Part shown: positions 24,550 through 33,202 of the stretch, piece after piece
Layout: the number at the start of each line of letters is the position of its first letter
How positions within the stretch are numbered: the stretch's first letter is position 1
From: Catenibacillus scindens
GTDB taxonomy: Bacteria; Bacillota; Clostridia; Lachnospirales; Lachnospiraceae
NCBI RefSeq assembly: GCF_014202115.1
Contig: NZ_JACHFW010000012.1
Span: 1-64,000 of the forward strand
Reading direction: 5' to 3'
Length of the DNA stretch: 64,000 nucleotides
Made by a program: the position numbers and the translations under genes
Notes under the pieces: model-generated
What the model saw: only the letters and a program-made list of their open reading frames with translations
Told to the model about the DNA's origin: nothing
Database searches by the model: none

Positions 24550-25467
24550 TTATTCAGCCTCCTTTCCCTGACTCCATTGCTCCAGAAGTTGCACTATGAC
24601 ACTTCTCATATCTTCTTCTGTATAATCAGATGGAAAATACTTTCTCAGTTTCTTCTCTGAAATCAGATTTTTGGTATTTGGAGTTCTGCCAGGCTGGCTA
24701 TCGTTAAGGATAGCGATCAGCTTTCCTTCTGTCATGATTCCTGTTTTGCATGCTTCTCTCAGTAATGCAATCTGCTTAGGCTTCACCAATCCATTGTCCC
24801 TGATGTACTCAAACAGCCACTTCTGGATTTCCTGATCAAGGTAAGAAATCTCAACACCAGAAGTGAAGGGGATCCGTTTCTTATCAACATACTCCATTAA
24901 TTCTGGAATAAGTTCTGTCAAACGAATGTATCTTCTTATTTGAGCTCTACTTACTCCAACCTCCTCACCAAGAATGTCTGCCGCTTCTAACTTTCGCTCA
25001 TTTTGAGCGGAAGTGTTTTCTCCAGATAAATCATTTCTTTCACCTTGACGTTTCATAGCACTAAGTTTCATTTTATAAGCATATGCCCGTTCGCTCGGCA
25101 GTAATTCCTCCCTCTGGATATTCGCATCAACCATAGCGATTACGGCCTCATCATCTGTCATCTCCCTTATAATAGAAGGGATTGCAGTAAGGCCCGCCAG
25201 TTCTGCAGCATGAAGTCTTCGATGACCAGAGATCATTTCATAGGTATCCATACCTGTTGGACGGATCAAAACCGGTGACAATACTCCATTCACCTTGATG
25301 CTTTCCACCAATTCCTGCATCTTATCGTCATCAATGACTTTGAATGGATGTCCCTTAAATCCACTAATCTTGCAAATTTCAATATCCATAGCTGCTTCTT
25401 CATTCACTACACCAAGCAGTTCTTCCACACTTTTGAAATTCAGTCTTTCACTCATCTTACTTGCCAT
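24550..25467 (-). CDS. ParB-family partition protein (second of the element), 305 aa
   Basis: The ParB/Spo0J N-terminal domain is clear: HPFKVIDDDKMQELVESI, MISGHRRLHAAELAGL and ANIQREELLPSERAYAYK. A central HTH region (GVSRAQIRRYIRLTEL) follows. It overlaps parA by 11 bases. It resembles the 311-aa ParB upstream but is clearly diverged. In such elements two ParBs flank one ParA; one may regulate and one may bind the centromere, but the sequence does not settle this. Confidence 0.9.
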   Translation of the reverse strand: MASKMSERLNFKSVEELLGVVNEEAAMDIEICKISGFKGHPFKVIDDDKMQELVESIKVNGVLSPVLIRPTGMDTYEMISGHRRLHAAELAGLTAIPSIIREMTDDEAVIAMVDANIQREELLPSERAYAYKMKLSAMKRQGERNDLSGENTSAQNERKLEAADILGEEVGVSRAQIRRYIRLTELIPELMEYVDKKRIPFTSGVEISYLDQEIQKWLFEYIRDNGLVKPKQIALLREACKTGIMTEGKLIAILNDSQPGRTPNTKNLISEKKLRKYFPSDYTEEDMRSVIVQLLEQWSQGKEAE

Positions 25468-26242
25468 CGCTTAATACCTCCTGAGTCAATTCTTTATAAG
25501 CATTAGAAACTTTACAGTTTACGCAGTGACCATAGATACTGATTCCCTCAGCACTAGCCTCCGCCGCTTTTACTGATACCGGGATAACACTTTCAAAGAT
25601 TGGAATATTGGTTCCATAGGTTTCCCTGACCTTTGTAGATACGTCTTTCGCATAATTGGTTCTGAAATCTACCATGGTAAGAAGGATTCCTTCAATAATC
25701 AGTCGTCTGTTCAATCGCCTCTTTACCATGGAGATAGTTTTGATCAGCTGCTGAAGACCCTTGACCGGCAGGTATGCAGCCTGGACCGGAATTAATACGG
25801 AATCCGAAGCAACCAACGCATTGATAGTCATGGTCCCAAGAGAAGGCATACAGTCAATAATAATGAAATCGTATCTTTCTCTCTGCATCTCGATATACTC
25901 TCGCATGATCATCTCCCTGCTCATCACATTGGCCAGAGTCTGCTCCATAACAGATAATTCGATATTGCCAGGAAGCAGATCCACACCTTCCTCGTGGTGA
26001 TAAATACCTTCTTCCGGATCGATATTCTTCTCATTAATGATATTCATGAGAATAGTTGACAGGGTTATCTTAATCTCATCCGGCTCCCCGATACCAAGAC
26101 TGGCACTTAAAGATCCCTGCGGATCCGCATCGATCAAGAGCACTTTCTTACCTTCTTTTGCTAATCCAATGCCTAAATTCACTGCTGTGGTAGTCTTGCC
26201 GACTCCACCTTTCTGGTTTGCGATAGAAATAACCTTACACAT
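25457..26242 (-). CDS. ParA-family partition ATPase of the element, 261 aa
   Basis: It has the deviant Walker A KGGVGKTTTAVNLG, DADPQGSLSASLG, and the Walker B region IIIDCMPSLG, as in ParA/Soj/MinD-type ATPases. Its length is that of short Soj-like ParAs without an N-terminal HTH. It is sandwiched between two parB genes with overlaps on both sides. It is distinct from the chromosomal soj at 32.4 kb, so two ParA systems coexist in this window. Confidence 0.92.
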   Translation of the reverse strand: MCKVISIANQKGGVGKTTTAVNLGIGLAKEGKKVLLIDADPQGSLSASLGIGEPDEIKITLSTILMNIINEKNIDPEEGIYHHEEGVDLLPGNIELSVMEQTLANVMSREMIMREYIEMQRERYDFIIIDCMPSLGTMTINALVASDSVLIPVQAAYLPVKGLQQLIKTISMVKRRLNRRLIIEGILLTMVDFRTNYAKDVSTKVRETYGTNIPIFESVIPVSVKAAEASAEGISIYGHCVNCKVSNAYKELTQEVLSDGK

Positions 26243-27170
26243 TTTTCTTTTCCTCCTTCTTTCTCTGGCGTTCTTTGCGCTTGTAATCTTTCTCTAAAAG
26301 TGCGATAATCTCTTCCTTCATTTGCTCGGCACTGTAATACCGTGGGAAGTACTTATACATCTGAGAGTTCTTGAAGATAACTCTGCTCATATCTGACTTC
26401 TTGATTTCACTCAGGATCTCGTTGATTTTCTGCTGGGTCAGCTTCTTTTCCTGACTCAAAGCCTTAATCCGCTTAGCCTGAGCTACGGAAGGAGTTGCCT
26501 GCGCGTAATCCATACCGTTCAGTACCCATTTCTGCCCAACTTCAGATAAAAAGGAGAGTTCCACCGCCGGATTAAAGGAGATTTTTCCCTCATCTAGCAT
26601 ATCCAGTAATTCTGGAACCAATAATGTCAGACGAATGTACCTTAGTACCTGTCTTGGACTTTCCCCTGTTTCCTTTCCGATCAGCTGAATCGTCTTGGTT
26701 CCCTTGATGGATTCCAGCTGTCCTTCCTGGGTTCTTCTTCGTTTTCCGGTCTTTCTCTTCATCGCTTCATTCTTCATGTAGTAAGCAAATGCCTTCTCAC
26801 TGAACAGAATCTTATCCCGATGAAGATTAGAATCCACCATGGAAATGATTGAATCCTCTTCTTTCATGTATCGGATGATCACCGGTACCTGGGTATATCC
26901 AAGTTTCTCGGCACAATACTTTCTTCGATGTCCGGAAACGATCTGATATACTCCTTCTCTTGTCGGCATCACGATCAACGGATTCATAATTCCATACCGT
27001 TCAATGCTTTCCATGAGCTGTGCCATAGCCTCATCTTCTTTGACTTTGAATGGATGATTTTTAAATGGCCTTAATCTCTCCAGTCCAATCTCTACGACTT
27101 TCTCACTCTCGGGATGAAACAGTTGCCTTTCTTCGCCCGGATTGCTGCTCGCATTCTTTTTGCAATTCAT
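26235..27170 (-). CDS. ParB-family partition protein (first of the element), 311 aa
   Basis: ParB domain motifs are present (HPFKVKEDEAMAQLMESI, IVSGHRRKYCAEKLGY, SNLHRDKILFSEKAFAYYMK), followed by an HTH (GESPRQVLRYIRL) and a Lys-rich tail. The start at 27170 follows GGAGGG. It is the first gene of the leftward rep/par set, next to the tRNA-Arg gene. An upstream inverted repeat (27212-27253) may be its operator or a centromere site. Confidence 0.9.
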   Translation of the reverse strand: MNCKKNASSNPGEERQLFHPESEKVVEIGLERLRPFKNHPFKVKEDEAMAQLMESIERYGIMNPLIVMPTREGVYQIVSGHRRKYCAEKLGYTQVPVIIRYMKEEDSIISMVDSNLHRDKILFSEKAFAYYMKNEAMKRKTGKRRRTQEGQLESIKGTKTIQLIGKETGESPRQVLRYIRLTLLVPELLDMLDEGKISFNPAVELSFLSEVGQKWVLNGMDYAQATPSVAQAKRIKALSQEKKLTQQKINEILSEIKKSDMSRVIFKNSQMYKYFPRYYSAEQMKEEIIALLEKDYKRKERQRKKEEKKNV

Positions 27171-27211
27171 TAGAATTCCCTCCTTTTTCAGCTATTAAAA
27201 TGCAAATAAAA

Positions 27212-27253
27212 ATGCCCATTCACGAGACCATTTACAGATCTGTGAATGAGCAT
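27212..27253. promoter_or_regulatory. inverted repeat upstream of the parB-parA-parB-repA genes
   Basis: ATGCCCATTCAC (27212-27223) and GTGAATGAGCAT (27242-27253) form a 12-bp inverted repeat with one mismatch. TTGTCATTC then occurs twice in direct orientation just beyond. The location suggests an operator or partition site of the element. The remainder of 27171-27544 shows nothing else I can support. Confidence 0.4.
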
Positions 27254-27544
27254 TGTCATTCGATAACTTATATAGAGTTGTCATTCAATGAATTTTTGCT
27301 AAGAAAGTACTGATTTTAACAATACTTAACGCTAACCATACTGGCGAAAACAGCATCGTCGCCATAATTTCTTAGAAGAATTCATTTTACTTTTTTGGAA
27401 ATAGGTACTTTTTTGTTGGGAAATTTTCATTATCCGAATCCCTATTTCGTTTGCAATTCCGAGGGTAAAACGGAGTGATTTTACACCGTTACAAAGACAA
27501 ATCGGAATGATTTCGCAATTTCTGCTAATCATTCCGATGCCCAC

Positions 27545-27618
27545 CGTCGACAAGAGGATTTGAACCTCCGACCCTTCGCTTAGGAGGCGAATGCTCTATC
27601 CAGCTGAGCTATGCCGAC
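27545..27618 (-). tRNA. tRNA-Arg (anticodon CCT)
   Basis: A complete 74-base cloverleaf: acceptor arms GTCGGCA and TGTCGAC (one G-U), D arm, anticodon stem TTCGC/GCGAA with loop CTCCTAA, a 5-base variable loop, and T arm GGAGG-TTCAAAT-CCTCT. No CCA is encoded. Anticodon CCT reads AGG. The rep/par element genes begin just beyond its 3' end, as for elements integrated at tRNA genes. Confidence 0.93.
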
Positions 27619-27826
27619 ATACGATTTTTGGCTTAAAATCAAGGTTATTCAGCCTTTTTGATCACCCGGATCGGTGACCGATTTTTTCTATTTTCAGCCG
27701 ATATTTTTTTCGGCGAAAATGCTATTTGCGTCCTCTGCAGCACTTGGCTTTTCTAATCAAAATTCTCAGTACCGAATTGCCATCGACACCTGAGTACTTT
27801 TCAAAAGTTCTCAGTACAGGTCCTCG

Positions 27827-27866
27827 CTTAGGAGGCGAGTGCTCTATCCAGCTGAGCTACGAAGAC
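27827..27866 (-). pseudogene. 5' half of a tRNA-Arg (CCT)
   Basis: The acceptor 5' strand (GTCTTCG), D arm and anticodon arm are present and closely match the intact gene. Similarity stops after the anticodon stem; no T arm or 3' acceptor strand follows. The last shared bases are the 11-base core CTTAGGAGGCG (+ strand, 27827-27837). Confidence 0.75.
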
Positions 27867-28098
27867 ATTCTCTGTTTTTTGGCTTAAACACTAGGGTTTC
27901 AGCCATTTGGCCTCATGACCTTTTATATGATTACAGTCAATTTTCATCGACTGGAAATCATCCGATTGTCCTTTGATTTAATTTGTAGTGCTACCCAAAT
28001 CTGGGGAATACTCTTTCATAAATTCGAGGTATGACAGATTTGATTCGGACACTTCAGTGAGATTTTTTCTTATCCAAAGGTGCCTGCTAAGGTATTTC

Positions 28099-28137
28099 CT
28101 TAGGAGGCGCTTGTTTTATCCGTTAAACTAACAGGAC
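28099..28137 (-). pseudogene. more diverged 5' half of a tRNA-Arg (CCT)
   Basis: Acceptor strand GTCCTGT, a D arm with GTTT/AAAC stem, and the anticodon core shared with the other two copies (CTTAGGAGGCG, 28099-28109), after which the sequence diverges. The missing 3' half shows it is a remnant, and its different D arm suggests a separate origin from the other half-copy. Confidence 0.65.
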
Positions 28138-28201
28138 ATCTGCCCATTTACTGGACTACCAACAATCATACACCAAAATCGCGCGTCTGTCCACAACAAA
28201 T

Positions 28202-29095
28202 TTAAACAAGTCTCTCATCAGAAAAATCAATCATTCCCTGAAGCCATATATTTCCCCGGAAACGACGTCCCACAGCCGGCTCTCCCATGAGATCCGCCTT
28301 GTTGATACACACATCAAAGACAAAATCGTTACATTCAAGGCATAAACGATAGATCTGCTCCCCCGTACAGTTATTTTCAAGAACATCTACAGACAGAATA
28401 TTGCCGAGAATAGAATACTGATCACAGGAGATTCCGTAAGGCATAAAATAAGTCTCCACAATTGAGAGTACATCTTCGTTTTTAGCTCTCCGGGAAATCA
28501 CTGTATACAGATCAATATCTTCCAGAGTCAGGCTCTCAATAGCCTCCTGATCTCCCTGCCTGGCCGCAGCAAGCATCTGGTTGCGGTGAATAGCCTCTAA
28601 TTTTTTCAGTTCCCTGTGATTGTCAGGTTTTACCAAAGGCAAAATAATCTTTCCTGACAGGGACAGAGCTGATAATGTTAATGGGAGTTTTTTCAGAATT
28701 TTTTCATGATCCATGGAGTATTCCATATAATCTTTCATATTCAATAGCTGAAAAATCAGCGACACTCCCAAATTAATATCATCGCAGACTCCCATATAGG
28801 ACTCTTTATCTGCAAGCTTTTCCACAGAAACATACTCTGTTGCTGTCACATGTCTCCCTTTCAAATAGGGAAAATAAAATTCCGGTTCAAGGTCAGCTTC
28901 CGGTGTAAATTCACCGAAAGCCATAATTCCCACAGAATCCGCATATTCTTTAGCCATACCTCCGAAAGCGGAATCCATGCGGACTGGCGACATAAAAACT
29001 TCCGTCGGTTCATCTAAGACGTTCTGAAGGATTTCCTGATACTGAGTCTTATCTTTAATATCACTGAAGCCTATAGCTCTCATAAAATCATGCAT
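28202..29095 (-). CDS. DUF3881 family protein, 297 aa
   Basis: The sequence matches the DUF3881 family found mainly in Lachnospiraceae (MHDFMRAIGFSDI at the N-terminus, then VFMSPVRMDSAFGG and FRGNIWLQGMIDFSDE at the C-terminus). ATG at 29095 is preferred because GGAGG lies eight bases upstream; an in-frame GTG at 29104 overlaps the site. The function is unknown; no membrane segment or catalytic motif is visible. It is a lineage marker and appears to be core genome. Confidence 0.85.
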   Translation of the reverse strand: MHDFMRAIGFSDIKDKTQYQEILQNVLDEPTEVFMSPVRMDSAFGGMAKEYADSVGIMAFGEFTPEADLEPEFYFPYLKGRHVTATEYVSVEKLADKESYMGVCDDINLGVSLIFQLLNMKDYMEYSMDHEKILKKLPLTLSALSLSGKIILPLVKPDNHRELKKLEAIHRNQMLAAARQGDQEAIESLTLEDIDLYTVISRRAKNEDVLSIVETYFMPYGISCDQYSILGNILSVDVLENNCTGEQIYRLCLECNDFVFDVCINKADLMGEPAVGRRFRGNIWLQGMIDFSDERLV

Positions 29096-29207
29096 TGATT
29101 CCACCTCCTGGGCAATAGCAGCTTATGCTGTCCTCGTCTGATAAATACCTGCCTCTGGCATATATAACACGCAAGACAGTTTATTATATAACAAGGACGT
29201 CCATTTT

Positions 29208-30161
29208 TCAATATTCTAAAAACAATCGGCAAAGTTCCAAAACTTCCGCTGGCTTTTCAATCTGCATCAGCATCCCCGCTTTTGGAATCGACGCCGTCTC
29301 AATTGCCGGATTAAAATCGGTATACTCCTCAGCCGCTTCCCTGGATTCTTCGTCATCACTGCCGATCACGTAAATACTGTGATCCAGTTTGCGAATAGCA
29401 TTGCCTATATAAATATCTGTAAAATGACTGCGAACACTTGCGTAGAGATACCTGGCCGACGGACCTCCAAGATGAGCCGCCTCATTCATAATCTCTGCCA
29501 TCTGTGCCGGCACTTTATTTGAATCGTGGAAATAATATTCCCTGCACAATCCCCTGAAACTGGATTGACTGCTGATCATGTTATAGAGGCACGTTCCGAT
29601 TAAAGGAGTCTCCATAAGATATTTCAGTGCTTTATGGTTTGCCTTTGGCGTTTTAGCTGTCGCCGAAATTTTTTCCGGTTGAATGAAAATCATCCGATTA
29701 AAGAGAGATGGCTCCACAAGACAGGCCATAGTTGCAATGGAAGCCGCGTTCTGGCTGGTCATAATATCTGTTTTGCCTTTAATAACGTCCCGAATAAATT
29801 CATTCAAAAGCTGTACATATAAATAGTTTGTATATGTAATCTTAGGTTTCTCTGAGCGCCCGCATCCCAAAAGATCAAGGGTATAAACCGTATGATGCTT
29901 GGACAGTTCTTCTTTCAATTCATTCCATTCTGCCTCACACGCTCCATAATGTATTCTGTGAACCAGCAAAAGGGGTCTGCCATTTCCCTGCTTCGTATAA
30001 TAAATACGGCCAAAACGCCATTCATAAAAGGAATCCGTGGAGCCGCCAAGACGGCCTTTCCTTGTTGAATTAAAGAATATGACCTGATTTGCAACATGTA
30101 TTCCGGCAGCTATAGCCACAGAAAATGCTGCGGCTGCCAAAAACTTTCTCTTTTTGCCCAT
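29208..30161 (-). CDS. alpha/beta-hydrolase-fold protein lacking the catalytic triad, 317 aa
   Basis: An N-terminal membrane anchor or uncleaved signal (about residues 5-30) precedes an alpha/beta-hydrolase fold: LLLVHRIHYGA, TLDLLGCGRSEKP, and a canonical C-terminal layout. At the nucleophile elbow the pattern is MTSQNAA (Gln near residue 137 where Ser is expected). The usual GH near the C-terminus is GM (AGMLMQIEKP). Both Ser and His thus seem to be lost, while D remains in IGSDDE. It may be a non-catalytic binding protein of the envelope. The ATG at 30167 is an alternative start. Confidence 0.8.
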   Translation of the reverse strand: MGKKRKFLAAAAFSVAIAAGIHVANQVIFFNSTRKGRLGGSTDSFYEWRFGRIYYTKQGNGRPLLLVHRIHYGACEAEWNELKEELSKHHTVYTLDLLGCGRSEKPKITYTNYLYVQLLNEFIRDVIKGKTDIMTSQNAASIATMACLVEPSLFNRMIFIQPEKISATAKTPKANHKALKYLMETPLIGTCLYNMISSQSSFRGLCREYYFHDSNKVPAQMAEIMNEAAHLGGPSARYLYASVRSHFTDIYIGNAIRKLDHSIYVIGSDDEESREAAEEYTDFNPAIETASIPKAGMLMQIEKPAEVLELCRLFLEY

Positions 30162-30349
30162 AATCATCGTTCCTTCCTACAGCGTTCCCCCAATGGAACC
30201 TTTTAAATAGTGCTTTTCAGCGCTATCAAAAATAGCTGAACTAATATCATTATATGATAATTAACATATATATACAAACATTTTTTAATGGATATTTTTT
30301 GAAATATATTGTAAAATGGATACAGTCTATATAAAAGCAACAACACTAT

Positions 30350-30363
30350 CGAACATATGTTCT
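30350..30363. promoter_or_regulatory. LexA/SOS-box-like palindrome upstream of argS
   Basis: CGAACATATGTTCT contains the perfect palindrome GAACATATGTTC and matches the Gram-positive LexA consensus (CGAAC-N4-GTTYG type) at nearly every position. It lies about 38 bases before the argS start. No other gene nearby explains it. Confidence 0.45.
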
Positions 30364-30400
30364 ATATCTATTATTTCTTTATTCAGAAAGGATTCTTTAT

Positions 30401-32089
30401 ATGAAAAACAAAGTTGTGGATTTATTAGAGCAAAATATTGAAGGAATGTCTCACGATGAGCTGAGCCAGCTTGTGGAAATTCCTCCCAAAACAGAGATGG
30501 GCGATTTCGCATTTCCCTGCTTTCGTCTCGCGAAAATCTACCGCAAAGCCCCTCAGATGATCGCTCAGGATCTGAAAGAAAAAATTGGGACAGCAGACTT
30601 TTTAAATAAAATTGATGTTCAGGGAGGATATCTGAACTTCTTTATTGATAAAGAGAAATTTGCTCAGCAGATTATTGAAGATTATAGAAACGCCAAAGAG
30701 TATGGAAGTTCTACTGAAGGCAACGGACAGACTATTTGTATCGACTACTCATCCCCTAATGTTGCCAAAAATTTCCATGTTGGTCATTTACGAACAACTA
30801 TTATTGGAAATTCTCTCCACAAGATTTTTAAAAAATTAGGCTACAATGTAGTGCGCATTAATCATCTTGGAGACTGGGGAACACAGTTCGGCAAGCTTAT
30901 TGTCGCCTATAAGAAGTGGGGAAGTAAAGAGGCCGTTGAGCAAGACGGTATCTCCGAATTAATGAGTATCTATGTAAAATTCCATGAGGAAGCTGAAAAA
31001 GATCCCTCTCTCAATGATGAAGCCCGTGCCTGGTTTACAAAAATGGAACACGGCGACAAGGAAGCGTTGAGTATCTGGAAATGGTTTTTGGATATCAGCT
31101 TAAAAGAGTTTATGCGCGTTTATGATATTCTTGGCATGGAATTTGATTCATACAACGGTGAAAGCTTCTATAATGATAAAATGCCGGCTGTTATTGAAGA
31201 GTTAAAGGAAAAAGGTCTTATCACTGTCAGCGAGGGGGCACAGATCGTAGATCTGGAAAAATATAATATGCCGCCCTGTCTGATCACCAAAAAAGACGGA
31301 AGTTCCCTTTATGCCACAAGAGATATTTCCGCTGCCATTTACCGTCAGAATACTTACCACTTTACAAAATGTCTCTATGTCACTGGTTTAGAGCAGAAAC
31401 TCCATTTTGCACAGTGGTTTAAAGTCATTGAATTAATGGGTTACGACTGGTACAAAGGATTGGTTCATATTCCTTATGGTCTTGTAAGTCTCAAAAGCGG
31501 TAAGTTATCTACTCGTAAGGGAAATATTTTATACGCCGAGGATATTCTTAAAGAATCTATTCAAAAGATTCATCAGATTATTGAAGAAAAGAATCCTGAT
31601 CTTCCAGACAAAGATACTGTGGCTAAGCAGGTTGGTATTGGCGCCATTATCTTCAATGATCTCTACAATCAGCGTATTAAGGATGTCCTTTTTGACTGGG
31701 ATAAACTTCTGAATTTTGATGGAGAAACCGGTCCCTATGTGCAGTACACATACGCACGGGCAGCCAGCGTTATCCGAAAGGTCGGAGACATTGACCCTTC
31801 AGTCTTTGATTACTCAGTGTTGACAGATGATGCATCCATGGCGCTGTTAAAGGAAATTTCAAGATTTCCTGAAGTCGTTAAGGACGCATCCGAAAAATAT
31901 GAGCCTTGCGTTGTTGCCCGCTATGCAGTATCACTGGCACAGACTTTTAACAAATTCTATCATGATTGCCAGATCAATGTAGAAGAAGAAAATGTCAAAT
32001 TTACTCGGACAAACTTGACTCGTATTGTAAAGAATATTATTCGAGATGCCTTAGATCTTCTCGGAATGTCCTGCCCTGAGCAGATGTAA
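30401..32089 (+). CDS. argS: arginyl-tRNA synthetase, 562 aa
   Basis: Class I synthetase for arginine. Seen: the N-terminal additional domain, the HIGH-type motif SPNVAKNFHVGHLRTT, a conserved HLGDWGTQFGKL segment, the Arg-specific KLSTRKGN (KMSKS position), and the DALRP-type C-terminal domain. Length is typical. It charges tRNA-Arg, including the tRNA-Arg(CCT) encoded 2.8 kb away. The start follows AAAGGA. The next gene on the same strand is soj, after a parS-bearing gap. Confidence 0.96.
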   Translation: MKNKVVDLLEQNIEGMSHDELSQLVEIPPKTEMGDFAFPCFRLAKIYRKAPQMIAQDLKEKIGTADFLNKIDVQGGYLNFFIDKEKFAQQIIEDYRNAKEYGSSTEGNGQTICIDYSSPNVAKNFHVGHLRTTIIGNSLHKIFKKLGYNVVRINHLGDWGTQFGKLIVAYKKWGSKEAVEQDGISELMSIYVKFHEEAEKDPSLNDEARAWFTKMEHGDKEALSIWKWFLDISLKEFMRVYDILGMEFDSYNGESFYNDKMPAVIEELKEKGLITVSEGAQIVDLEKYNMPPCLITKKDGSSLYATRDISAAIYRQNTYHFTKCLYVTGLEQKLHFAQWFKVIELMGYDWYKGLVHIPYGLVSLKSGKLSTRKGNILYAEDILKESIQKIHQIIEEKNPDLPDKDTVAKQVGIGAIIFNDLYNQRIKDVLFDWDKLLNFDGETGPYVQYTYARAASVIRKVGDIDPSVFDYSVLTDDASMALLKEISRFPEVVKDASEKYEPCVVARYAVSLAQTFNKFYHDCQINVEEENVKFTRTNLTRIVKNIIRDALDLLGMSCPEQM

Positions 32090-32094
32090 ATTTT

Positions 32095-32110
32095 TGTTTC
32101 ACGTGAAACA
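32095..32110. promoter_or_regulatory. parS site 1
   Basis: Exact 16-base TGTTTCACGTGAAACA, the binding site for chromosomal ParB/Spo0J, right after the argS stop. Confidence 0.95.
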
Positions 32111-32116
32111 TCATCA

Positions 32117-32152
32117 GGCTACCGGGGTGCTATCACCGCCCCTCGAATAGCC
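32117..32152. other. GC-rich hairpin between parS sites 1 and 2
   Basis: Nested inverted repeat: GGCTA (32117-32121) with TAGCC (32148-32152), and inside it GGTG (32126-32129) with CACC (32134-32137). It may be the argS terminator, but no T-run follows. It separates two parS sites by a short, fixed distance. Confidence 0.4.
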
Positions 32153-32153
32153 G

Positions 32154-32169
32154 TGTTTCACGTGAAACA
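32154..32169. promoter_or_regulatory. parS site 2
   Basis: Exact 16-base parS palindrome, 43 bases after site 1. ParB spreading or bridging from clustered sites is well known for Spo0J. Confidence 0.95.
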
Positions 32170-32316
32170 TATCTCTCTTCAGTATCTATCTATTTTTTAA
32201 TAAAAACTGGTTTATCAAAATTTATTTTTCACCCCTCTAGTATATTTGATTTATTATATTTGTTCTTTATTTCCATTAACTTCTATAATTTTACTTATTT
32301 TCTCTGATTTCACTAA

Positions 32317-32332
32317 TGTTTCACGTGAAACA
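32317..32332. promoter_or_regulatory. parS site 3
   Basis: Exact 16-base parS palindrome, about 50 bases upstream of the soj -10 region. Bound ParB could affect that promoter. The DNA between sites 2 and 3 is AT-rich without other visible signals. Confidence 0.95.
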
Positions 32333-32378
32333 GTTTGTTTTTTTATATTACCTATCTATGGCTATCTACATTGAAAAA

Positions 32379-32387
32379 TGTTATAAT
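32379..32387 (+). promoter_or_regulatory. extended -10 promoter of soj-spo0J
   Basis: TGTTATAAT provides an extended -10 (TATAAT at 32382-32387) 35 bases before the soj start. The -35 is weak, which is normal for extended -10 promoters. Confidence 0.6.
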
Positions 32388-32422
32388 GGTCTTTAGTTAA
32401 TGACAGAAGAAAGGGTGGTTTT

Positions 32423-33202
32423 ATGGGCAGAATTATAGCCGTCGCCAATCAAAAAGGCGGCGTTGGTAAAACAACGACAGCGATTAATTTATCTGCGTGT
32501 TTAGCAGAAAAAAAGAAAAAGGTTCTTACAATCGACATTGATCCGCAGGGAAATACAACCAGCGGATTAGGTGTTGACAAAAATATGGTTGAAAACACTG
32601 TCTATGAGTTATTTTTAGAGGAATGCGCTCTTAAAGATTGTATTCAGCCTAGCGTAATGGAAAATCTTGAAATCATTCCATCGAATATAAACTTGTCCGG
32701 TGCTGAAATCGAACTGATTTCCATGGAAAACAAAGAGTATCTTTTAAAGAATAATCTTGATGCAATCAAAAATGATTATGATTTTATTATTATCGACTGC
32801 CCCCCATCTTTAAATCTTTTAACAGTAAATGCCATGGTGGCATCAGATACTGTGTTGGTTCCTATACAATGTGAATACTATGCCTTGGAGGGACTGAGCC
32901 AGTTGATGCATACCATTGATTTGATTAAAGAGCGCCTCAACCCAAAATTGGAAATTGAGGGCGTAGTGTTTACAATGTATGACGCACGCACCAATCTTTC
33001 ATCCCAGGTTGTGGAAAATGTAAAAGAAAATCTCAACAAAAAGATTTATAAGACAATTATCCCCAGAAATGTAAGACTAGCGGAGGCTCCCAGTTATGGA
33101 ATGCCCGTAAACATGTATGATTCCCGTTCCGCTGGAGCTGAGGCATACCGCTTTTTAGCAGAGGAAGTCATTGAAAGGGAGGATGAAGACGCATGGCTGT
33201 AA
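32423..33202 (+). CDS. soj: chromosome partition ATPase Soj/ParA, 259 aa
   Basis: A deviant Walker A (KGGVGKTTTAINL), DIDPQGNTTSGLG and IIIDCPPSLNLLTVNAM mark a Soj/ParA ATPase. With Spo0J it regulates DnaA activity and segregates origins. It overlaps parB by 10 bases; the three upstream parS sites and the position near oriC are typical for the chromosomal system. Confidence 0.96.
   Translation: MGRIIAVANQKGGVGKTTTAINLSACLAEKKKKVLTIDIDPQGNTTSGLGVDKNMVENTVYELFLEECALKDCIQPSVMENLEIIPSNINLSGAEIELISMENKEYLLKNNLDAIKNDYDFIIIDCPPSLNLLTVNAMVASDTVLVPIQCEYYALEGLSQLMHTIDLIKERLNPKLEIEGVVFTMYDARTNLSSQVVENVKENLNKKIYKTIIPRNVRLAEAPSYGMPVNMYDSRSAGAEAYRFLAEEVIEREDEDAWL

Larger units (their letters stand above)
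27619..28201. other. tRNA-fragment region between tRNA-Arg and the DUF3881 gene
   Basis: No protein gene. It holds two 5' half-copies of tRNA-Arg. It also has a hairpin with 12-bp arms and one mismatch at 27790-27814 (CTGAGTACTTTT / AAAAGTTCTCAG) and a CTCAGTAC direct repeat (near 27767 and 27811). The structure suggests repeated insertion and excision scars. Confidence 0.6.

Noticed and set aside
27332-27553. Leftward frame overlapping the 3' end of tRNA-Arg
   Set aside because: Runs into the tRNA gene, has no recognised pattern and no independent support.
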